Below are positions 10,501-15,235 of a stretch of 15,235 nucleotides of DNA, one piece after another. The DNA comes from JAKEGK01 sp050116575 (GTDB taxonomy: Bacteria; Pseudomonadota; Gammaproteobacteria; SZUA-152). The notes beneath the pieces are model-generated. The model was not told where the DNA came from. It saw only the letters and a program-made list of their open reading frames with translations, and searched no databases. The stretch covers positions 1-15,235 of the forward strand of contig JASFOJ010000117.1 in assembly GCA_050116575.1 (NCBI GenBank), read 5' to 3'. Numbering within the stretch: position 1 is the stretch's first letter; each line of letters begins with the position of its first letter. The translations under genes and the position numbers were made by a program.

Positions 10501-13099
10501 CATTGTCCGATATCACAACTTCGGCCAGATCAGCGTCATTGAGCTTCAGAAAATTCGCAACAGCGCCAGACGTATTGCTTTTTCTCAATTGAAAATCAAA
10601 CGAGGGGTCCGGATAGTTATTCCAGTCCCGCGCCAGTAAGTCTATACGTCCTCCCGGCGCGCCAATGTCAGCCGCGATCTCGATTTCCCTCGCTCGAACT
10701 TCCAGTGCGCCCCCTGGATTTAACGCCAGGTTCTCATTGAGCAGAAATATTCCGTTACTGTAGACCTTCAGTCGATCGAAACCGTTACTCTCAAAGATGC
10801 CTGTGGAAAGGAAAAGCAAATTTTCATTCTTTGGCTGTAGCCCCTGATCCATAAGATCGGTCAGATTGTCAATATAGTCCTGGCCTGTAAGCACAACATG
10901 GGGCGCAATATAATTTGCCCAGTCCTTACTGTTTTCGTTTTGCCCTCCCGGGTCGCCGATGATCAGTTCACCGCCACGGGGCTTGCTGTCAAGATCGCGC
11001 TGATAACGTCCAGGTGTCGTACGGCCAACCAGGTTTCCCCAGATTTGCGGATTATAGGCATTGATCTGAACAATACCCGCATCCTTGCCCTCCGTATAAG
11101 CAGGCTCGAAATAACCAAGCCTGCCGCCCCTCACCCAGCGCTGTTCTGTATTCCATTTGCTGTTGCTGCGTACTACCTGGCCTTCAATGTGGTCATAAAT
11201 CATATTTGGATCAGCTTCGCTGATTTCCACAATCTTACCGTTGGAAACCACATGCGTCGTATTGATGTATCCACCCTGATAATTGATCGCACCTCCGGAA
11301 ACATCAATGGTCACGTTCTTATCCATAGTCACGTTACCCAACGAACGAAGAACGACACCTCCACCGCTTGTACTCCGTTCCCCAATGGTTCTTTTTATGT
11401 TGTTCAACGCACCTTTCACATTGGCAATAGGAATTGAACCATTTTCATCCAGGGTACGTATATCAATGCGCGCTTTTTGCCCTTGCAGCGTTCCATCCCG
11501 CTGCAAAGGAGAATCCGCCAGCTCGTTGCCGCGTAACTCCACCTCGACGATATTGCGTTCCATGGACAATTCTGTTTCGACACCGGCGACGTTTATGCGA
11601 CTATGTTCTGCCATACGGATAGCCGTGCTATCGTCTTTCAATATTGGGGTATTCTGCTGTGCCAACCGCATATCACGGGTCGGATCTTTTATCGCGTCGA
11701 TAAATACGCCGCCCGAGGGAACATTGATTTCGCTGTATTTGTCCATTTCAATGGTGCGCGCCATCAATTCAACAGCCGAACGATAATATTCAATATCCGT
11801 CGACACGGGTGCGCTGGCATCGCCATTAACTTCAACGTCCACTTCACCTTTATCGGCGGTCTCACTGTCAGGCAGTATTTCTGTCGTGCTGTTTTCCCCG
11901 AGCCGGATATGTCCGGTGCGGCTTGTGCGCATCGTAGAAACGCCGGACACTAATTGGACATCGACACTGTCACGAGCCATTAGCCGTATACGGCCGTTAG
12001 CGTTTACTGCCGTCGTCGCTGACAACGTTCCTTCCTGGTTAATTGCCAGGCCCACCAGATTAATATTTCCACGATCGGTTCGGACGGTGCCGCGGTTGAT
12101 AATATTGCCCATCACCAATGATCCAATGGGATTATCCGCGCCGTCACCATTATCGGCAGCATCGTTTACCGCTGAAATGTAAGTCTCCAGATCTTGTGTA
12201 GATACCGCGTCGGAATCCACTTCCACCAAAAAGCCCCGCAATTCGTTATTGGTTTGCAGATAGATGCGGTTTCCGGCAGCCAATATTGCCTGTCCATCCG
12301 GTACAATAATCTCCCCGTCATTTTCTATGTTCGGCGCGAACACCATAACGCTGCCGTGTTTACCGCCATTAATTTGCGCGCCCTTTTCCACCTTAATAAA
12401 AATGGGATAGGGTTCGCCATCCGGGTCAATGATCAATCTACCCTCTTCATCGACAACAAATTCTCCTTGCGCATCAACCCGGAAGCGTACGGTGTCACCG
12501 TTTTCATCGGCAATATGGACTAGCGCCAGGCTATCTTCAAAGGCATGCTTGGGCCCAGGGTTATCAATAGCCTGGGACAGGCCAAGCTCGAACAAATCCG
12601 GATCTACATCCAGCGTCGATGCTACCAGGGAATTTACGTCCACTTTAGCACCCTCGCCAAACACGATGCCATTACGGTTAATCAGGTATACCTGGCCATT
12701 GGCAATCAAGTTGCCCAGGATACGACTGGGATTGGCGTTCGGATCATAAACCCTGTTTAAGGCAGCGGAAGTGGAAGACGGCTGATTAAAGCGAACCGTG
12801 TTCTCCCTGCCTATATTAAAGGTTTGCCAGTTTAGTTGTACTTTGTCGCTATGCTGGTCGATCTGCATAGTATTTCCGGAAGTGGACAGCGATGCAGATC
12901 CGGACTGTTGCCAGTTTAAATTGGGATTACTGCAACCCCCATTGCTACAGGGAGTCGGCAGTTCGCCGGCAACAATCGGCGTTACAACGGAAAACGGTGC
13001 AACGCAACCCAACGACGCGCACACTACAACGCGAACAAGGACACTGGAAGCATAACCAGATCGGGTGGCAACGCAGCGTAATAGTTTGTTTAAAGCCAT
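1595..13099 (-). CDS. Giant two-partner secretion exoprotein (TpsA), filamentous haemagglutinin family
   Basis: A 3,834-residue secreted protein, uninterrupted by frameshift or internal stop. The start at 13099 is supported by AAAGG 8 nt upstream. Residues 1-44 form a long TpsA-type signal peptide with a basic n-region, a hydrophobic core VLVRVVVCASLGCV and a likely cut near PIVAG. A secretion domain follows (core about 62-175) with NWQTFNIG, FNQPSSTSAALNRV, ILGNLIANGQVYLINRNGI and VNSLVAST. The body is a long right-handed beta-helix rich in GGDI-, DISGG- and GGxI-type turns. Family-typical stretches are YPLLPARYALLPGAVLV (about 1795-1812), TTVRTGTGDIDI and, near the C-terminus, TLDGGDIDLLVPGG and DVDLFAINGIVDAGDAGI, which resemble DUF3739 filamentous proteins (PdtA-like). 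Two segments are predicted helical rather than beta (about 992-1092 and 3368-3570). The protein ends in a Ser/Ala/Thr-rich linker (about 3765-3800), the motif SYLEVFVIGLGDE and an Asp/Asn-rich tail. The only cysteines seen outside the signal peptide are C51 and C56. It is presumably exported by the TpsB encoded just upstream. Adhesin, biofilm or filament function is inferred from the family. Confidence 0.93.
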   Translation of the reverse strand: MALNKLLRCVATRSGYASSVLVRVVVCASLGCVAPFSVVTPIVAGELPTPCSNGGCSNPNLNWQQSGSASLSTSGNTMQIDQHSDKVQLNWQTFNIGRENTVRFNQPSSTSAALNRVYDPNANPSRILGNLIANGQVYLINRNGIVFGEGAKVDVNSLVASTLDVDPDLFELGLSQAIDNPGPKHAFEDSLALVHIADENGDTVRFRVDAQGEFVVDEEGRLIIDPDGEPYPIFIKVEKGAQINGGKHGSVMVFAPNIENDGEIIVPDGQAILAAGNRIYLQTNNELRGFLVEVDSDAVSTQDLETYISAVNDAADNGDGADNPIGSLVMGNIINRGTVRTDRGNINLVGLAINQEGTLSATTAVNANGRIRLMARDSVDVQLVSGVSTMRTSRTGHIRLGENSTTEILPDSETADKGEVDVEVNGDASAPVSTDIEYYRSAVELMARTIEMDKYSEINVPSGGVFIDAIKDPTRDMRLAQQNTPILKDDSTAIRMAEHSRINVAGVETELSMERNIVEVELRGNELADSPLQRDGTLQGQKARIDIRTLDENGSIPIANVKGALNNIKRTIGERSTSGGGVVLRSLGNVTMDKNVTIDVSGGAINYQGGYINTTHVVSNGKIVEISEADPNMIYDHIEGQVVRSNSKWNTEQRWVRGGRLGYFEPAYTEGKDAGIVQINAYNPQIWGNLVGRTTPGRYQRDLDSKPRGGELIIGDPGGQNENSKDWANYIAPHVVLTGQDYIDNLTDLMDQGLQPKNENLLFLSTGIFESNGFDRLKVYSNGIFLLNENLALNPGGALEVRAREIEIAADIGAPGGRIDLLARDWNNYPDPSFDFQLRKSNTSGAVANFLKLNDADLAEVVISDNASLVTEGLWTNDSPYNPVNGLNIDYSAPTIFNGGDISVKLESQNGVARIGDNVTIDASGGAWLQSNGKYTAGRGGDITINLSPDSHFSVGENLNLKSFSLAQGGSLQLTFPEIVVSPGGSSLPGGGAGLGQRQDNLIDNDSADILADRLLENYNTALRTLRSESGNPDIAFEDINKEQLAGLMFDAWGALGTPPDINVSPQVIFNEFLKPLSENAAPDRDSILASINDLNMVNVPVSLFQSGGFSNYSINANAGNLILTEGISIQPRSYNYIVANNFKNQPNNLLLSDFADPVVLPDHLRPPVSLELSAVISQLNSPLPVLEVPDSVSIETEPLAFVTMSTNGRLLINGDIKAPGGAISLLSDFRFSRLTGSEVVMPFDPDRGVVLSPTSHLSVAGVAQLQPNEENLLIGEIYDGGDIAILSQGGFADLEAGAQLNVSGTTETIDVLTPVHVDQDGQATGGRYERRELSSNAGSISVSASEGLRILSDMQASVGDKKATGGTLNVTLNSRLADAFSFNEPRESFGYTSTENTAWTLLIGSLSSDSTAPSTGPDLPPLESGNGSFAVDQLQSSGFDSLALSSSDTLQFDNRVDIDMGRSISVASSLIEITDTGSNGVGEEVRLNAPHVVISGADGVPGAVPVTAGPEKLLVGGDNTYLVELTRNMLLQNVDTFTVHSLGDVRLRGSNSGVSVNGDINIRANQLYAATQSDFTLLSMADDGVINIERTDVDFDPVPVLSAGSKITLQANIINQGGVVKAPLGEIDMVGANDNTPSAVNLLEGSVTQTAADVELVPFGETSQGGNTWNYTAAGGANNRTIYTTKGYGSAPEQHLSLTADSVEVDPQAVVDISGGGELVGFEFVKGPGGSKDVTSAAVAQSENTYALLPWLQNSYAPYDANIYEGWDIEPGLSFSLDESVAIKDGANQFVTLEAGEYPLLPARYALLPGAVLVTAQPGYQNLPSGLNLQTLDGAPIVSGRVTTMNTTLQDQLAGGFVVRSGNYAHLRSEIRETSLSNFLTQKQEIDTFILPRLPGDAGVLSLDATDQITLEGTFMSAPQTIKSAGASGTDYTGMGADVDISTSSLRIVREKSGATDAVELTGDELQRLAAESLLLGGARTIGEKQSGDETVKVTNIDSTAENIVFADGVELTAPEIILATKGSDPLQATEPNILLQSGSALRSSGEINRPARDIVLDGDGAMVRVSQNSHIDIQRSNVGTNDATVVIETGAQIASSSSIIVESSQDVALEGDISAGGGSITFGANQINLGHTGNDGLNLTADFINSLADNDSDSLSLNQLILVSPNAIALSNSVGLDNNGNPFINDLILQSPGLVATDDALDSVLAANNITFNNAQNIEFTGASTNDNNNQLNVIAGQAQQTDTNPAAGNIKIEGGLFTIDGFDMLNITADREIVGAGNGGIDVDGSINMTAQRMTVATGADLNISANTGSNSHAITYSLPGQSNMPPLPEVQSLGGKVTISGSSVDIDAPIIAPSGSIDIYADGVNGDVRLGGNAHIDVAGRTKLMGDEILISSWGGDVTIKAENGLAILESGSLIDVSGATPNGSAAGNDAGSIAILSGGPRRIDNSNPANPTLIENSFQGTLLANAQDGFRKGSFVLDINNYIDSSDPAYLNLDASDLNDIEDFRALNRMLNDGQFNESRDIRFRHGDMTVAGDGSPLDIIAHNLTLTADQGAIDLANTLIDATGTKGGRVEFYARDDIAAHGTSYINASATAYDPDVKGNGGEDGEGGTVLLSSETGAITIAGPDNEQGAVINVGGSKQLLDYQGEPLLADGQPVMADGKVHFRVAQNNVSTLDLGDTVTSISGAKTIDVEAFKVYDDSELPASVNGQVTIDRIFVDGIAAETQDYMLNSAPALLDAINQMSDSSIDDRIRIMPGVEIKTGDALALNVESGWDLYDWKYGSKSVPGVLSIRSGGALDLQSSLTDGYFVEVLPPPRPGLPSTERQRLDTRESWSYQLTSGADINSVNPHSMLYRSDAHMTLASGTTVRTGTGDIDIHIAGDLKLADSSSTIFTSGIHTLDGQVLRLPRFPFTELSAGARFNEFPENGGDIRIAANGSIVSETIPEQMVVPWMWRQGGKQYFTTPVNTEWAIDVARFEQGIAAFGGGDIDIEAGADIENVSFSIPTTGIQTGADTSDLTVFGGGDLTVQAGGDFKGGGLFANAGDIHLQAGGGLRKNEEINPKPTFIIMGDGSATVNANRDIVVGSVVSPMLLPRSAASLGINGGNFVSFFASYTEDAEVNINSLAGDVTMQPKTASGLQLLYPDSFGSTATLSGYLSVYAPTLHVNAFNGDIAIKNNIVLFPSQKGDLTLIAENDVATDQILYMSDANPLSQPSPTRPHTEGIVLDAKALQDEHNPTPLHLGDHNPVYIIANTGNITGKFKLAEQARVIAGNDIQDVDFQAQHVQEEDYSVFYAGRDIRFNPDNNVKNRIEIFGPGRLDLLAKRHIDLGGAAGIATLGNLQNPALPDSGADIIAMAGIGDGVDYQQFMADYLKVHLRQPAFTQSLRDLSGNQQLNDGSALAYFEEHFSPDSAERMVFLQQLNISEQDVQEFHDIVTFDRQSAELAQQVQNELNKTALTPLDAYHEYTVMSDAQKQEFEQRVGMESRDIDRLGASLEYQHDAVAKLNKVNGVGSEPVVTKDTLQQFARLSSGEQRPVIIHSFFTELRESGRYASNTGSQDYSRGFDSISSLFPDINNYDGNLTMYASRIYTLDGGDIDLLVPGGMVNGGLAQSTKKANKLGVVAQREGSINTFTDGNYIVNQSRVFTLFGGDILMWSSYGDIDAGRGAKTAVSAPEPNVSFDVNGNVVIDFAGAINGSGIRAIATGDVDAGDVDLFAINGIVDAGDAGIAGANVTIGAREVVGAENIEFNVAVGVPTGNASLAGSLSGVSDVASSASKSAEETVASTSESATTDTPVADAALSYLEVFVIGLGDEQSSDDDNGNSRKDNN
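1850..2380 (-). other. DUF3739-like C-terminal region of TpsA
   Basis: This covers about residues 3574-3750. Visible landmarks in order are RIYTLDGGDIDLLVPGG, GVVAQREGSINTF, SRVFTLFGGDILMWSSYGDI, DAGRGAKTAVSAPEP, SGIRAIATGDVDAGDVDLFA, NGIVDAGDAGIAGANVTIGA and ENIEFNVAVGVPTGN. I recall this order as the signature of the C-terminal region of large filamentous haemagglutinin family proteins (Pfam DUF3739). Its molecular function is not established. It closes the beta-helix just before a Ser/Ala/Thr-rich linker. The assignment is from memory of the family pattern, not from a profile search. Confidence 0.65.
12575..12967 (-). other. TPS secretion domain of TpsA (haemagglutination-activity-domain type)
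   Basis: This covers about residues 45-175 of the mature N-terminus. It shows the usual order of conserved strands: WQTFNIG (91-97), RFNQPSS (103-109), ALNRV (113-117), RILGNLIANGQVYLINRNGI (126-145) and VDVNSLVAST (153-162). In characterised TpsA proteins this domain is recognised by the POTRA domains of TpsB in the periplasm and nucleates beta-helix folding. The NPNGI motif of B. pertussis FHA appears here as NRNGI, as in non-FHA subfamilies. NPNL at 58-61 lies before the domain core rather than at the FHA position, so I treat that match as incidental. The domain is preceded by the CSNGGC cysteine pair at 51-56. Confidence 0.85.
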
Positions 13100-13107
13100 T
13101 TATACAA

Positions 13108-13112
13108 CCTTT
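13108..13112 (-). promoter_or_regulatory. Ribosome-binding site of tpsA
   Basis: On the minus strand AAAGG is followed by TTGTATAA and then ATG, so the Shine-Dalgarno core ends 8 nt before the start codon. This is a normal spacing and fixes the tpsA start at 13099, which also gives a sensible TpsA signal peptide. Confidence 0.65.
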
Positions 13113-13128
13113 ATCCGTTAGACACACT

Positions 13129-13142
13129 CACGTTCGAACGTG
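13129..13142. promoter_or_regulatory. Perfect 14-bp palindrome upstream of tpsA
   Basis: CACGTTCGAACGTG is exactly self-complementary and lies 29 bp upstream of the tpsA start codon. As DNA it could be a dimeric repressor or activator operator. As RNA it could form a 5-bp stem with a UCGA loop about 20 nt before the ribosome-binding site. A second TTCGAA core lies at 13160-13165, 27 bp away centre to centre. No regulator is encoded in the window, so the ligand or protein is unknown. Confidence 0.35.
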
Positions 13143-13294
13143 TATTCAAATTGATTTGCTTCGAACAATAACGTCCTACTAGCGCGTAGTGATTTTCGCT
13201 GACGAGTTTGCGCACCGATACAGCAATGCCGTCCTGTATACAATTCGGGACGTTAAAGTACCGTATTCTCTGCATGCGCCGAACTGCCACATAA

Positions 13295-15205
13295 CTAAAA
13301 ATCGTACTCAATGGATGCGTGTATGCGCGTATCCCCTTCCAACACTGCGGGATCAATAGTGTCCGTATTGGGATCGGAGTCTTCTAGTGCATAGGCCCAG
13401 GCCAAATCAAAACGCAGGGAATCCCAGGCTGTGAGGTTCATACCGACACCTGCGCTCCCGAGATACCATTTTTCTTGCTCACCCGCCGCTGTATTGCGGT
13501 TGCGCACCATACCCCGGTCAGCAAACACAAAAAAGCGAAAGTCGTCGATTTTCTTGTGAATATACTTAGCGATGGAAGGTGAACGAATTTCCACGGTACC
13601 CGTTACCCCATCGTCACCCAGTTTCTGCGACTCAAAATAGCCGCGAACGGATTTAGCGCCTCCAATACTGAATTGCTCGTTGGAAATTAGCGGCGAGTCG
13701 GCAATTTGCGCGGCCGCCGAAAAATAGACATCAAAACCGAGGCCCACGTGCCAGGTGCTATCAATATTGGGTCGCAGATATGCATAGTTGGGTTTGGAGC
13801 CTGACCGTTTACATTCAAACTGGTTGAGCTCCCCCGTCTGCACAATCGTGTTACCGTTTTGATCTACAGCCTGAAACTCGCAGGTCTGCTGCCGGTCATT
13901 TAAGGCTTGCAGACCAAAATTGACACTCACCGTAAAGTTAGTTTCGTTATTGTCTGTAATCCATTTGCCGCTATATTGGGCGACAAAGTTATAATATCTA
14001 ATGGGCGTCTCGATTCCGATACCACTGATCGACGTTGTTTCTTTAAAGTCTTTGAAGTCCACGCCAGCCAGCGCGCTGTGTGATCTACCGGGAATATTGG
14101 CAAATGGACGAATAAAGCGTAGGCCAAGAATATTACCCCGGCCGATAACGTCCACCGTACTGGTGGCGGCGATATCGCTGTCCGACTTTACACCATAAAC
14201 CGCCAACATGGATTGACTCTCGGGAAGTCTTGCCAGATAGGTGGCGACCCAAATTTTGGCTTCTTCGGGGTCTTCTGGCGCAGTCTGATATTGTAGCGAC
14301 AAGCTGTGTTCTTTTTGCCACAGGTTATCGTAACGCGCTGATGCTCCCAAACGGGTGCTGGTAGTACTGTCGGAATGACGATTATTGGCAAACACCGAAC
14401 CATGTAAAGGTGTTTTGTCTTTGACTTTGAGTTCTACTTCGATTGTTCCGGGTATCCTGCCCGGCCGAAGTATCGGCGTAATGCTGCGGTCCCCCGATGC
14501 AGCGTTAAATGCCGCTATCTGGTTGTTAACTGCAGGGATATAAATAGATTGCCCTTCCTTTAATGCCGGAAGTTCTTCACGTATTCTTGATATAGCGTAG
14601 TAATCGGAACCCGTTATTTTAATTTGATCAACATAGGCTTCGGTGACCTTGAGCACGACGACCCTGTTATCTACATCCTGTTCCGGGATATCCACTAGCA
14701 CCATGGGAAAGCCGGCGAATCGATACCGCTGCTTTAATGCTTCGGAGGCGGCTTTTACGTCGTCAATCGTCTTGTTCTCACCCAGAAAAGGATAGAGGAC
14801 TGATTCGACATCGGTTTTGTCCAACAGGCTATTGCCTCGCACACGAAATTCCTTAATATCAAACTTAGTTACTTCTTCAGACGTGGATTCGTTGTTTTTT
14901 TCGGTGCTTATATTACTGGCATCCCTTATTGTTGACCCGTCGTGACTCGCAGATGCAGCCGTTGCCGGCTCACTGGTACTTTCGATTTGTTGCGTGTCAT
15001 CGGTTTGCTGTGAATCCTGTTGTTGATCGACTTCTTGGGTATAACTCCTTGCTACTACGCCGAACGACAACACACACGCAACCAACAACAGAAAAACTGA
15101 CCTCGTTTTATATCTCGGACAGCTGTTTGACTGACGACGGTCTCGGCTTCCTCCACTTTGTAAAACGTTATAACATAACGCGATAATTTTTCCGGTCCCG
15201 GTCAT
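13295..15205 (-). CDS. Two-partner secretion outer-membrane transporter (TpsB, ShlB/FhaC family)
   Basis: A 636-residue Omp85-superfamily transporter that exports its TpsA partner across the outer membrane. Residues 36-53 form the hydrophobic signal core (VFLLLVACVLSFGVVARS), preceded by an unusually long n-region. Residues 56-112 are a Gln/Asp/Ser/Thr-rich linker. POTRA-type domains follow at about 116-188 (FDIKEFRVRGNSLL to VLKVTEA) and 192-262 (VDQIKITGS to VELKVKD). The 16-strand barrel spans about 266-636, with the loop-6 motif SVRGY (R521), FADRG (D563) and the terminal F636 expected for barrel assembly. In FhaC the equivalent Arg and Asp form a salt bridge inside the barrel. Cysteines 442 and 465 lie in an extra loop and could form a disulfide. 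The length is slightly above the family norm because of the linker. The start at 15205 is the only in-frame ATG before the signal core, but its ribosome-binding site is poor. The gene is followed 195 bp later by tpsA on the same strand, the usual TPS gene order. Confidence 0.93.
   Translation of the reverse strand: MTGTGKIIALCYNVLQSGGSRDRRQSNSCPRYKTRSVFLLLVACVLSFGVVARSYTQEVDQQQDSQQTDDTQQIESTSEPATAASASHDGSTIRDASNISTEKNNESTSEEVTKFDIKEFRVRGNSLLDKTDVESVLYPFLGENKTIDDVKAASEALKQRYRFAGFPMVLVDIPEQDVDNRVVVLKVTEAYVDQIKITGSDYYAISRIREELPALKEGQSIYIPAVNNQIAAFNAASGDRSITPILRPGRIPGTIEVELKVKDKTPLHGSVFANNRHSDSTTSTRLGASARYDNLWQKEHSLSLQYQTAPEDPEEAKIWVATYLARLPESQSMLAVYGVKSDSDIAATSTVDVIGRGNILGLRFIRPFANIPGRSHSALAGVDFKDFKETTSISGIGIETPIRYYNFVAQYSGKWITDNNETNFTVSVNFGLQALNDRQQTCEFQAVDQNGNTIVQTGELNQFECKRSGSKPNYAYLRPNIDSTWHVGLGFDVYFSAAAQIADSPLISNEQFSIGGAKSVRGYFESQKLGDDGVTGTVEIRSPSIAKYIHKKIDDFRFFVFADRGMVRNRNTAAGEQEKWYLGSAGVGMNLTAWDSLRFDLAWAYALEDSDPNTDTIDPAVLEGDTRIHASIEYDF
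15161..15176 (-). promoter_or_regulatory. Possible extended -10 promoter element inside the annotated tpsB start
   Basis: On the minus strand TGTTATAAC lies about 30 nt inside the called tpsB frame. It fits an extended -10 (TGn plus TATAAC), with no good -35 at 17 bp. About 15 nt further on is GTGGAGGAAG, a strong Shine-Dalgarno-like sequence with no ATG, GTG or TTG at a suitable distance in frame. This may be coincidence inside coding sequence. It leaves some doubt about the exact tpsB start. Confidence 0.2.
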
Positions 15206-15235
15206 AATCCAATATTACCCAGGACGTTGTCTGTT
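15206..15235. other. Short upstream edge of tpsB
   Basis: Only 30 bases precede the tpsB start, too few to identify a promoter. On the minus strand this reads through GGGTAATATTGG to the ATG, with no clear Shine-Dalgarno sequence. The main promoter of the locus, if there is one, lies outside the window. Confidence 0.5.

Larger units (their letters stand above)
13100..13294. other. Leader/intergenic region between tpsB and tpsA
   Basis: This 195-bp gap separates the tpsB stop (13295-13297) from the tpsA ATG (13097-13099). It is longer than a simple operon junction, so it may hold a processing site, a secondary promoter or a translational control element. I see a 14-bp palindrome at 13129-13142, a second TTCGAA at 13160-13165, and a 5-bp arm pair CGTCC/GGACG (about 13230-13252) with a 13-nt loop and no T-run. 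An open frame on the minus strand crosses the region from inside tpsB, but it has no start context of its own and I do not call it. No confident -35/-10 pair was found. Confidence 0.5.

Noticed and set aside
12917..12928. NPNL at TpsA residues 58-61 as the canonical FHA secretion motif
   Set aside because: In FHA the NPNL motif lies inside the secretion domain after the first strands. Here it lies before the domain core, so the match is probably incidental.
1595..13099. A contact-dependent inhibition (CdiA) toxin system
   Set aside because: There is no VENN-type pretoxin motif, no variable C-terminal toxin domain and no small immunity gene downstream. The C-terminus is a conserved-looking beta-helix region, a linker and a short motif, followed by an epimerase gene.
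13111..13356. An 81-codon minus-strand open frame bridging the end of tpsB and the tpsA leader
   Set aside because: It starts inside tpsB in another frame without a ribosome-binding site, and its product has no recognisable features. Read as non-coding leader DNA instead.

Overview
The window is a single block of genes on the minus strand from a Gram-negative bacterium, most likely a gammaproteobacterium. The evidence is a complete two-partner secretion (type Vb) pair with an outer-membrane POTRA/beta-barrel transporter. Base composition is roughly balanced and coding density is high. Genus cannot be assigned from the sequence alone. There are no rRNA, tRNA, CRISPR or insertion-sequence features that I can support.

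In transcription order (right to left) the layout is as follows. (1) 15205-13295 is a 636-residue TpsB/ShlB-type transporter with two POTRA-like domains, a VRGY loop and a terminal phenylalanine. (2) A 195-bp gap contains a perfect 14-bp palindrome. (3) 13099-1595 is a giant 3,834-residue TpsA exoprotein with an N-terminal secretion domain, a very long beta-helix, two predicted helical insertions, a C-terminal region resembling the DUF3739-type filamentous haemagglutinins, and a separate terminal hydrophobic motif. (4) After 29 bp, 1565-417 is a complete non-hydrolysing UDP-N-acetylglucosamine 2-epimerase (WecB/MnaA family). (5) After a 272-bp gap, 144-1 is the first 48 residues of a secreted protein. 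Its signal peptide followed by WWNEDWTFRKKL resembles the start of DUF2341 proteins, which are often fused or linked to an ExbB/TolQ/MotA-type proton channel. It runs off the left edge.

Working model: TpsB exports TpsA through the outer membrane to form a long surface or released filament. The epimerase could supply UDP-ManNAc for a surface glycan or for glycosylation. If the partial gene belongs to the DUF2341/ExbB group, the locus would couple a giant TpsA to a proton-driven inner-membrane module. As I recall, the P. aeruginosa pdtA/pdtB locus also lies beside exbB2/exbD2. The secretion pair and the epimerase are well supported by sequence. The energised-filament idea is inference and depends on sequence left of position 1.
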